DNA of 64,000 nucleotides from an uncultured Lachnospiraceae bacterium. Lineage in GTDB: Bacteria; Bacillota; Clostridia; Lachnospirales; Lachnospiraceae. A program made the translations under genes and the position numbers. Below the pieces are notes generated by a model. That model was not told where the DNA came from. It saw nothing but the letters and a program-made list of their open reading frames with translations, and made no database searches. This document shows positions 57,041 through 64,000 of the stretch, piece after piece (position 1 is the stretch's first letter; the number at the start of each line of letters is the position of its first letter). Location: positions 1-64,000 of the forward strand of contig CAUEYX010000013.1 of the NCBI GenBank assembly GCA_959022495.1, in the 5' to 3' direction.

Positions 57041-58183
57041 TTACCACCTGTTTTTAATTAATTCATATGTTTCCTGCTCTGTCTTTAGTATCGTTTCCAC
57101 ATCCGGGCACGGAATATTCACATGTTCATCCATACATGCCTGGATGATCTCCGGTATCTGAAGATATCCGATCTTCCTTTCAAGGAATAAAGCAACGGCC
57201 CGTTCATTCGCCGCGTTAAATACCGTGGGAAGCGTACCGCCTTCCCGCCCCGCCCTGTAAGCCAGCTTTAACCCGTAAAATGTCTCCATGTCCGGCTTCT
57301 CAAAAGTAATCTCAGACAAAGTCTCAAAATCCAGCCGCTCCCCGGGCAGATACCGCCGCTGTGGATAATAGAGCGCATACTGGATAGGCAGCTTCATATC
57401 CGGTGTGCCCAGCTGCGCGATCACGGCGCCGTCCTCATATTCCACCATGGAATGGATGATGCTCTGAGGCTGTACTACCACCTGGATTTGATCCACACTG
57501 ACGCCAAAGAGCCATTTTGCCTCAATCACTTCCAGCCCTTTATTTACCATGGTAGAAGAATCAATGGTGATCTTCCGTCCCATAGTCCAGTTGGGATGCT
57601 TCAAGGCGTCCTCCACCCGGATGTGGGCAAGGTCCTCTCTCTTCTTCCCGCGGAAAGGTCCGCCGGAAGCTGTCAGCAGTATTTTGCGCAGAGCTTTTTC
57701 CTGCCCGCCCTGTAAGGACTGGAAGATGGCGCTGTGCTCGCTGTCCACCGGCAGGATGGAAACGTGGTTCTCCTCCGCCAGCGGCATAATGATGTGCCCG
57801 GCCGTAACCAGAGTCTCTTTGTTGGCCAGCGCGATATCCTTTCCTGCCTTGACTGCCTCGATCGTAGGGAGTATCCCGATCATTCCTACAATGGCAGTTA
57901 CCAGGATCTCCGCCTCCGGCTCTGAAGCCACGGCCAGCAGTCCGTCCATGCCGGAGCGAACCTGCACATCGATATCCCGGACCCTGCTTTTCAGCTCTGC
58001 CGCCCTGTCTTCCTCCCACACGGCAGCCAGCCGCGGCCGAAATTCCCGGATCTGTTTTTCCAAAAGGGTAATATTGCTCCCGGCCGCCAGGGCAGTTACT
58101 TCAATGTCTTGATTTGTCCTTACAATTTCAAGGGTCTGTGTACCGATAGAACCGGTGGACCCGAGAACTGCTATTTTCTTCAT
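57041..58183 (-). CDS. dxr: 1-deoxy-D-xylulose-5-phosphate reductoisomerase
   Basis: 380 residues from the Met after AGAAGGAAAT; the frame runs on upstream without a site. NADPH-binding KKIAVLGSTGSIGTQTLEIV, metal-binding PVDSEHSAIFQSL and KHPNWTMGRKITIDSSTMVNKGLEVIEA are diagnostic. Second step of the MEP isoprenoid pathway. Confidence 0.97.
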   Translation of the reverse strand: MKKIAVLGSTGSIGTQTLEIVRTNQDIEVTALAAGSNITLLEKQIREFRPRLAAVWEEDRAAELKSRVRDIDVQVRSGMDGLLAVASEPEAEILVTAIVGMIGILPTIEAVKAGKDIALANKETLVTAGHIIMPLAEENHVSILPVDSEHSAIFQSLQGGQEKALRKILLTASGGPFRGKKREDLAHIRVEDALKHPNWTMGRKITIDSSTMVNKGLEVIEAKWLFGVSVDQIQVVVQPQSIIHSMVEYEDGAVIAQLGTPDMKLPIQYALYYPQRRYLPGERLDFETLSEITFEKPDMETFYGLKLAYRAGREGGTLPTVFNAANERAVALFLERKIGYLQIPEIIQACMDEHVNIPCPDVETILKTEQETYELIKNRW

Positions 58184-58256
58184 ATTTCCTTCTACCTCAT
58201 TTCTCTGCGCACGCTCCGAAACAACGTACAGGTATTCCTTCCTCCCCGGCAGCCGG

Positions 58257-59069
58257 CTACAGCAGTACCGCAAGATAATATATGATGGGCGCGGTGAAGA
58301 TGACACTGTCAAAGCGGTCGAGTATCCCTCCATGTCCCGGAATCAGCTTTCCATAATCCTTGATATTATGGTAACGCTTGATCGCCGACGCCGCCAGGTC
58401 CCCGATCTGGGAGATGGCGCCTCCTGCCGCGCCAATGACAGCATACTGGACCAGATCTGCCCCGGCCGAACCCCAGTGGTTGATGGCCAGCGCGTAGAGC
58501 ACACCGATGAGCGCTGCCCCGGCGATGCCCCCGATGCCCCCCTCCACGGATTTCTTAGGACTTAAGACCGGCGCCATCTTATGTTTCCCGATCAGCATGC
58601 CCACGCAGTAAGCACATGTGTCGCACCCCCATGCGCAGATAAACACCAGCCACACAATGAATACGCCGCCTTCCAGAAGTCTTGTCTGATAAATATAAGA
58701 GAGCATGACCGCCACATAAAACACACCGAAAAACGCGGCAAAAATCTGCTGCGTATTATATTTCGGATAAGAGAATACAAGCACACCCATCTGGCAGATC
58801 AGGTACGCCATAAAGAGAAGCATAAACCAGGTCAGTTTCTCTCCCGGAAGCTGTGCCTCAAAATATAACAGAACATAATAGAGCGCTGCAAAAAGATATC
58901 CCGCTGCCCCTGGGGGCTTCTTCTCGATCCCGAATACTTTATACAGCTCTGTCATCCCGATCAGGCTGATCAAAAGCATGACTCCAAACAGGAGCGGCCC
59001 GCCTGTAATCACAGTGACCAGCGCAATCATCACCAACAGTATCCCACTTAAAAGCCGCGTCTTAAACAT
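58257..59069 (-). CDS. cdsA: Phosphatidate cytidylyltransferase
   Basis: 270 residues, about eight helices. SPKKSVEGGIGGI and the C-terminal SxxKRxxxIKDxGxxxPGHGGxxDRxD pattern (AIKRYHNIKDYGKLIPGHGG, then ILDRFDS) mark CdsA. Makes CDP-diacylglycerol for phospholipids. Follows uppS by 2 bases. Confidence 0.96.
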   Translation of the reverse strand: MFKTRLLSGILLVMIALVTVITGGPLLFGVMLLISLIGMTELYKVFGIEKKPPGAAGYLFAALYYVLLYFEAQLPGEKLTWFMLLFMAYLICQMGVLVFSYPKYNTQQIFAAFFGVFYVAVMLSYIYQTRLLEGGVFIVWLVFICAWGCDTCAYCVGMLIGKHKMAPVLSPKKSVEGGIGGIAGAALIGVLYALAINHWGSAGADLVQYAVIGAAGGAISQIGDLAASAIKRYHNIKDYGKLIPGHGGILDRFDSVIFTAPIIYYLAVLL

Positions 59070-59071
59070 AG

Positions 59072-59779
59072 TTACGCCTCCTCTACTCCTCCGAATCTTC
59101 TGTGCCTGTGATTAAATTCCTCTACTGCTTTCACCAGCTCAGCCTTTGTAAAATCAGGCCACGGCACATCGGTAAAATAGAACTCTGAATATGCCAGCTG
59201 CCAGAGCAGATAATTGGACAGCCTCTGTTCACCACTGGTGCGGATCATCAGGTCCGGGTCGGGAATGCCGCTGGTATCCAGGTAGGACTCGAACACCTCT
59301 TCACTGATCTGGGAGGGCTTCAGCTTTCCGTCCGCGCAGTCCTGTGCCATCTTTCGCGCCGCGCGTGTCATTTCATCCCGGCTCCCGTAATTCAGCGCGA
59401 TCGTGAAATTCAATCCGCCGTTATTTACCGTGGCTTCCTCCAGCTCCCGTATTCTGCTTTTTATATCATCATCCAGAGGAGCAATATCTCCGATCACACG
59501 GATCTTCATATCATTTTTTGCCGCTGTCTTAAGGCACGTCTTCATATAATTGCGCAGAAGCGTCATAAGCGCCGCCACTTCACTTTCCGGCCGGCTCCAA
59601 TTCTCTGTGGAGAACGCATACACAGTAAGATACTTTATGCCCATCCTCCACGCTTCTTCACAGATACGCTCCACATTCTTGCTGCCCTGGGCATGTCCAT
59701 AATTTCTCGGCATTCCTTTGGCTTTCGCCCACCTGCCGTTTCCATCTAATATGATCGCAATGTGCTGCGGTACTTTCAT
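59072..59779 (-). CDS. uppS: Isoprenyl (undecaprenyl diphosphate) transferase
   Basis: 235 residues. IAIILDGNGRWAKAKGMPRNYGHAQG with the catalytic Asp, YLTVYAFSTENWSRP and LMIRTSGEQRLSNYLLWQLAYSEFYF are the family's motifs. Builds the C55 carrier lipid for wall synthesis. Confidence 0.97.
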   Translation of the reverse strand: MKVPQHIAIILDGNGRWAKAKGMPRNYGHAQGSKNVERICEEAWRMGIKYLTVYAFSTENWSRPESEVAALMTLLRNYMKTCLKTAAKNDMKIRVIGDIAPLDDDIKSRIRELEEATVNNGGLNFTIALNYGSRDEMTRAARKMAQDCADGKLKPSQISEEVFESYLDTSGIPDPDLMIRTSGEQRLSNYLLWQLAYSEFYFTDVPWPDFTKAELVKAVEEFNHRHRRFGGVEEA

Positions 59780-59870
59780 GTTCCATCCCTCTCCCTATTT
59801 TAATCCGCCATCCGGGCGGCATCCGGCATTCTCTGTAATTTCTGCGTCCTCTTTCTTCCGGCTTCATGCA

Positions 59871-59902
59871 AAAGGGAGCCTTCCTCTTAAAGCCCCCTTT
59901 TT
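59871..59902 (-). terminator. Terminator-like hairpin after frr
   Basis: AAAGGGAGC / GCCCCCTTT arms with a 14-base A/T-rich loop. It splits pyrH-frr from uppS-cdsA-dxr-rseP; termination may be partial. Confidence 0.5.
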
Positions 59903-59922
59903 CTGCCTCTTGTCCTATACGG

Positions 59923-60474
59923 TTATACAGTCATGATCTCTTTGGATTTCACTTCAACCATCTTGTCGATTTTCTCAATATATTTATCCGTAATTTTCTG
60001 AAGCTCATCCTCTAAATCCTTGATCCCGTCTTCTGATATCTCGGTTCCCTTCAATTTCTTGAAGGCAACATTGCCGTCGCGGCGGATATTGCGGACCGCC
60101 ACCTTCGCGGCCTCGCCTTTTTTCTTCACATCTTTGGCCAGTTCTTTTCTGCGCTCCTCAGTAAGCTCCGGGAATACGAGACGGATGGTGCTTCCGTCAT
60201 TTGTCGGATTGATGCCGATATCGGATGTAAGAATTGCTTTCTCAATCTGTTTGAGCATGCTCTTTTCCCACGGCTGGATCTGAATCATGCGCGCCTCCGG
60301 CACAGACACATTCGCCACCTGCTGGATCGGTGTCGGTGCCCCGTAATAATCTACGGTCAGTTTGTCCAGTACGTGGGGATTGGCACGTCCCGCGCGGATC
60401 GTCGCCAGTTCGCCGTCAAGGTTATTGATTGTCTTTGTCATTTTCACGTCATATGCTGCCACTTTTTCGTTCAT
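59923..60474 (-). CDS. frr: Ribosome recycling factor
   Basis: 183 residues, usual length. GELATIRAGRANPHVLDKLTVDYYG and VRNIRRDGNVAFKKL are diagnostic. Splits post-termination ribosomes with EF-G. Follows pyrH by 34 bases. Confidence 0.98.
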   Translation of the reverse strand: MNEKVAAYDVKMTKTINNLDGELATIRAGRANPHVLDKLTVDYYGAPTPIQQVANVSVPEARMIQIQPWEKSMLKQIEKAILTSDIGINPTNDGSTIRLVFPELTEERRKELAKDVKKKGEAAKVAVRNIRRDGNVAFKKLKGTEISEDGIKDLEDELQKITDKYIEKIDKMVEVKSKEIMTV

Positions 60475-60508
60475 GCTGTAAGCCCTCCTGATATTTATTT
60501 TCTATAAT

Positions 60509-61204
60509 TTAAACTGTGACTTTCGTCCCTGTGAATCTGCCGCTCATGGTGTCCACTATGCTGTTTTCCTCATTGAGCCCGAACACGAGCATGGGCATCT
60601 TATTCTCAAGGCACATGATGGACGCTGTCAAATCCACTGCCGCCAGTTTCTTATCGATCACTTCCTGGATGGAGATCTCATCATACTTCACTGCCGCCGG
60701 ATTCACCTTGGGATCGCTGTCGTAAATGCCGTCGATGGCTTTTGCCAGCAGCATAACGTCGGCTTCAATCTCGATGGCCCTTAAGACCGCGCCTGTATCT
60801 GTGGAAAAATACGGATGTCCTGTGCCGCCCGCAAAGAAAATCACTTTCCCGTTCTCCAGCGCTTCTACTGCCGCATCCTTCGAAAACAAAGAGGTAAATG
60901 CCCCGCAGACAAACGGTGTAAACACTTCTGTTTTCATCCCCACATGACGGAATATATCGGACACATAGATGCAGTTCATCACCGTCGCCAGCATTCCGAT
61001 CTGGTCTGCCTTTGTCCTGTCGATAGTCTCACTTGTCCTGCCTCTCCAGAAATTGCCGCCTCCGGTCACGATCGCCACCTGGACTCCGTCATCGACCAGT
61101 TTCTTCACCTGCTCTGCGACTCCGATACAGGTCGCCTCGTCAAAGCCGGTCTTTTTTTCACCCGCGAGAGCTTCCCCGCTCAGCTTTAGTAATACTCTTT
61201 TCAT
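60509..61204 (-). CDS. pyrH: UMP kinase
   Basis: 231 residues of the amino-acid-kinase fold. KRVLLKLSGEALAG, VTGGGNFWRG and FFAGGTGHPYFSTDT mark bacterial PyrH. Converts UMP to UDP. First gene of the conserved block. Confidence 0.97.
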   Translation of the reverse strand: MKRVLLKLSGEALAGEKKTGFDEATCIGVAEQVKKLVDDGVQVAIVTGGGNFWRGRTSETIDRTKADQIGMLATVMNCIYVSDIFRHVGMKTEVFTPFVCGAFTSLFSKDAAVEALENGKVIFFAGGTGHPYFSTDTGAVLRAIEIEADVMLLAKAIDGIYDSDPKVNPAAVKYDEISIQEVIDKKLAAVDLTASIMCLENKMPMLVFGLNEENSIVDTMSGRFTGTKVTV

Positions 61205-61263
61205 TTATGTCTGCTCCTTTGATTTCTCTGGGCGGGATCTGCCGCATATCTGCCCCCGCTGAC

Positions 61264-62838
61264 CTAAAATGAAGTATAACATAAGTTTTCCATTTTGTCA
61301 TGTATATATCCCGCATCCCGCTCATCTGCCATAACCGTCAGCTTATCTCCTGCCTGGAGCTTTGTCTTTCCCCGGGGAATCATCTCTCTGCCTTCCCGTT
61401 CCAGGGCGACTAAGAGACAATTGCTGGGCCAGGTTATTTCCATAATCGTCCTGCCCTCTAAAACAGAACCGCTCATAATGATAAATTCGCTCAGCACCTT
61501 CTGTCTGACCACAGGGGAGTCCTTCCCGCTCTGTCCTCCTCTCCCCGCAAGTATCCTTTTTAGCAGGCTCTCATAGATCGGTTCGGATTTAAGCAGAGAC
61601 GCCGTAATATAAGCGGTCACTGACACGACAGCCAAGGACAGCATCTGGCTTACTGACCCTGACATTTCAAAAAGCAGGATGATGCCTGTAATCGGCGCCC
61701 GGACAATCGCCGTAAAAAATCCCGCCATTGAGAGCAGCACAAAATTATTGACATACACCGGATTCAGCCCGAACAGCTCCACCCCCGCCATGGCAAAGAC
61801 ACCGCCAATGAGGGCACCCAGCACGAGCAGCGGGAAAAAGATGCCGCCCGGCGCTCCCGAGCCAAAGCTGACCGCTGAAAAAAGAAATTTCACCGCCAGT
61901 GTAACCGCCGCAAGACCTGCAGCCATCTCTCCAGCTGTCAGGTCCGTGATTAAGTCACCGCCGCTGCCGAGAACGGACGGCATAATCAGGCCCATGGCCC
62001 CCGCCGCCAGAAACGCGATGATAAGGCGTGTGGTCTCGCTGAATGCCTTGGGCTTTTTATAGAGTTCCTGTGCCTTAAGCATCCCTTTATTATAGAGAGC
62101 TCCCATAACACCGAGCACTGCTCCCAGCAGGATCAGCATCCAGTAATGGCTCTGCGGAAGCACGTGCTCCAGGCGGAACTGGAACACCGGGTCAAGCCCC
62201 ATAATATGGGAACAGATATAATCCGCCGTCACGGAAGCTGTCATAACGGAGACCATCAGTCCCGCGGAAAATCCTTTGTGGATCTCCTCAAACGCAAACA
62301 TCATCCCCGCAAGCGGTGCGTGGAACGCCGCCGACAGCCCTGCGCTCGCGCCACAGGTCATCAGATACCGCTCCTCTGTCTTCCCGCGGTCCAGAAGCCT
62401 TGATATCCCCTGCCCGCTCATAGCTCCGAGCTGGATAGACGGGCCCTCCCTTCCCAGAGACAGTCCTCCCAGCAGGCATAAAAAACCGCCAAAGAACTTT
62501 GCCGGAAGCACCTTCTTCCAGTCCTGGGACAGCTTGCCCAGGATCTCCCCCTCTACCTGGGGGATGCCGCTGCCGGAGATCATGGGTTCCCACTTCACCA
62601 GCCTGCCCACAATCACGGCAAAAAGAATCAGGACGAGAAACCAGCCCGCAGTGCGCAGCGGACGGCCCCTGATAAAGTCAAGGATCTCCCCCAGCCACTG
62701 TCCGGCATATGTAAGGGCAATCCGATAGAGCATCACAATCAGTCCGCCCACAGCGCCCACCAGCAGCCCCTCCCCGATCAGGATGACCGGAAGGCGCTGT
62801 ACCCGCTTGATCGTATACGAGGTATTTTTCTTCATCAT
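61264..62838 (-). CDS. ClC-family chloride transporter with TrkA-C domain
   Basis: 524 residues from the Met after GGAGTGGAGATC. ClC motifs: GSGIPQVEG, GREGPSIQLGA with the gating Glu, and GAPGGIFFPLLVLGALIG. About 430-520 is a TrkA-C (RCK-C) domain (MEITWPSNCLLVALEREGREMIPRGKTKLQAGDKLTVMA) that may bind a ligand and gate transport. The gating Glu suggests H+/Cl- exchange. Confidence 0.94.
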   Translation of the reverse strand: MMKKNTSYTIKRVQRLPVILIGEGLLVGAVGGLIVMLYRIALTYAGQWLGEILDFIRGRPLRTAGWFLVLILFAVIVGRLVKWEPMISGSGIPQVEGEILGKLSQDWKKVLPAKFFGGFLCLLGGLSLGREGPSIQLGAMSGQGISRLLDRGKTEERYLMTCGASAGLSAAFHAPLAGMMFAFEEIHKGFSAGLMVSVMTASVTADYICSHIMGLDPVFQFRLEHVLPQSHYWMLILLGAVLGVMGALYNKGMLKAQELYKKPKAFSETTRLIIAFLAAGAMGLIMPSVLGSGGDLITDLTAGEMAAGLAAVTLAVKFLFSAVSFGSGAPGGIFFPLLVLGALIGGVFAMAGVELFGLNPVYVNNFVLLSMAGFFTAIVRAPITGIILLFEMSGSVSQMLSLAVVSVTAYITASLLKSEPIYESLLKRILAGRGGQSGKDSPVVRQKVLSEFIIMSGSVLEGRTIMEITWPSNCLLVALEREGREMIPRGKTKLQAGDKLTVMADERDAGYIHDKMENLCYTSF

Positions 62839-62902
62839 GATCTCCACTCCTTAAGTCCTGCCCGCCAGTAAGTTCATTCTCTCTGACAGAAGCAGCCGGC
62901 TG

Positions 62903-63583
62903 TTACAAAACAGCCATTGAAAACAGGACAGTAATAATCCCGCAGATTCCGATGGCAAGCCCGCTCATAGCTCCTTCCACCTCGCCCAGCTCGATGGCTT
63001 TCGACGTGCCCACGGCATGGCTGGACGCGCCGATGGCAAGCCCGGCCGCCACGGGGTCTGTCACCTTGAACATACGTATGAGCAGAGGTGCGATTATACT
63101 TCCCAGTATCCCTGTCCCGATCACCGCGGCCACTGTAATCGGCACCATGCCGCCCGCCGGCTCCGCGATACTGACCGCAATCGGCGTAGTCACGGACTTC
63201 GGCAGCAGCGATACTGTCAGGCTTTCACTGAGCCCGAACAGTCTGCACATCCCGTATACGCTCAGCATGGAAGCCGCCGAACCTGCCGTACATCCCACAG
63301 CAATGGGTATCCAGTACTGCTTCAGCATCTTTATTTTCGTGTAAATGGCCACTGCAAGACATGCTGTGGCAGGTCCGAGAAACATATTTATAATCTCTCC
63401 GCCTTCATTATAAGATTCATACGGAATCCGAAAGACAAGAAGCACGCCCGCTGTCAGCACAATCGCGATAATCAGCGGATTACACACCGGTGTTTTCAGT
63501 CTGCGCTGGAGTTTCACTCCGAGTACAAATGTAATGGCGCTGAGCGCCACGCCGAAATACGGCGTCTGAAAGATCTCACTCAC
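62903..63583 (-). CDS. lrgB: LrgB/CidB-family membrane protein
   Basis: 226 residues from a GTG that overlaps the lrgA stop (GTGA), showing translational coupling; the longer frame to 63739 is read over lrgA. About six helices, with FLGPATACLAVAIYTK, LLPKSVTTPIAVSIAEP and GASSHAVGTSKAIELGEVEGAMSGLAIG as LrgB signatures. With LrgA it forms a holin-like or metabolite (pyruvate-type) export pair. Confidence 0.93.
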   Translation of the reverse strand: MSEIFQTPYFGVALSAITFVLGVKLQRRLKTPVCNPLIIAIVLTAGVLLVFRIPYESYNEGGEIINMFLGPATACLAVAIYTKIKMLKQYWIPIAVGCTAGSAASMLSVYGMCRLFGLSESLTVSLLPKSVTTPIAVSIAEPAGGMVPITVAAVIGTGILGSIIAPLLIRMFKVTDPVAAGLAIGASSHAVGTSKAIELGEVEGAMSGLAIGICGIITVLFSMAVL

Positions 63584-64000
63584 CGCGCTTTTCCTCCTTC
63601 TTCTGATAGATGTTCTACTTGTGCTTTCTGGTCTGCAGCCCGCCATCCTGCTCCGCCTCTCAGACGGTCCATGCAGCGGATCGTCAATTTCACACTCCAC
63701 GCCGTAACCGCAAAGGTAACGATGGTCGAACCTACACAAATAACAATAAGCTGCGCCACAGAACTTCTCAATACATCAAAATAATTGATAATGCTCACCC
63801 CGGCGGGCACAAAGAAGAACGCCATATTTTCAAGCAGAAAATCTGCCTTTTCCTGAATGTGTTCGATCTTCAGCACCCCGAGGATCAGACAGAGAAGCAG
63901 CAGTGCCATGCCGATCACTCCCGCCGGAAAAGCAAAGGGCAGAATCTGTTCGATCACTTCACTCAGCCAGCATACCGCAAATATAATCCCGATCTGTTTA
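63580..64000 (-). CDS. lrgA: LrgA/CidA-family protein, 5' end beyond the window
   Basis: The frame is open to the window end; residues before the first internal start (KQIGIIFAVCWLSEVIEQIL) belong to the family. PFAFPAGVIGMALLLLCLILG and FLLENMAFFFVPAGVSII are LrgA motifs, four helices. The C-terminal tail is longer than usual (about 30 polar residues). Overlaps lrgB by 4 bases. The true start is outside the window. Confidence 0.92.
   Translation of the reverse strand, partial: KQIGIIFAVCWLSEVIEQILPFAFPAGVIGMALLLLCLILGVLKIEHIQEKADFLLENMAFFFVPAGVSIINYFDVLRSSVAQLIVICVGSTIVTFAVTAWSVKLTIRCMDRLRGGAGWRAADQKAQVEHLSEEGGKAR

Noticed and set aside
1..64000. tRNA, rRNA or riboswitch genes
   Set aside because: None could be recognised by eye; a covariance-model scan was not possible.

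Overview
The window looks like a chromosomal segment of a spore-forming gut Clostridium, most likely family Lachnospiraceae. This rests on the gene families present: a GalNAc-type PTS locus, a BclA-like collagen/glycosyltransferase pair, Tn4451-like mobilizable elements with DUF3847 and DUF6076 genes, and the pyrH-frr-uppS-cdsA-dxr-rseP block. No rRNA, tRNA or CRISPR was recognised. Most genes lie on the minus strand.

Layout. 60-2064: a GrpB-family protein converging on a CcdA-TlpA fusion. 2311-12958: an amino-sugar locus with a mannose-family PTS (IIB, IIC, IID, IIA), an AgaS-type isomerase, a NagA-type deacetylase, an AraC regulator and divergent GatZ/KbaY tagatose-bisphosphate aldolase genes; together they suggest N-acetylgalactosamine use. 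13186-16072: an ABC transporter operon whose first gene, an XRE regulator, is split. 16073-29875: a 13.8 kb integrative mobilizable element (serine recombinase, TnpW, VapE helicase, CHC2 primase, MobA/MobL relaxase, accessory genes) carrying a two-component system and an FtsX-type ABC transporter. The missing N-terminal part of the XRE regulator lies just beyond its far end.

30262-37568: a second, compact element of 5.83 kb (about 31550-37382) holds only a serine recombinase, a TnpW-like protein and bioY-bioB-bioD-bioA under a BirA-type operator. It splits a BclA-like collagen gene within its Gly-X-Y repeats; the 3' part is at 30262-31549 and the 5' part at 37383-37568, next to a glycosyltransferase gene. 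Matching imperfect terminal inverted repeats, a shared core dinucleotide and an in-frame reconstructed target support this. It is the most notable find here.

38900-49770: argG behind ARG-box-like repeats, a fructose PTS operon with an unexpected UroD-family gene, and carAB. 49814-55938: a transglutaminase-like protein, a peptidoglycan-binding protein, then a compact unit of radical SAM/SPASM enzyme, PqqD-like protein, HprK-like kinase and two small proteins sharing an MKK-aromatic-x-x-P start, next to a divergent XRE regulator. This is a candidate uncharacterised peptide-modification (RiPP-like) system. 56006-64000: the conserved rseP-dxr-cdsA-uppS-frr-pyrH block, a ClC transporter and lrgAB, cut by the window end.
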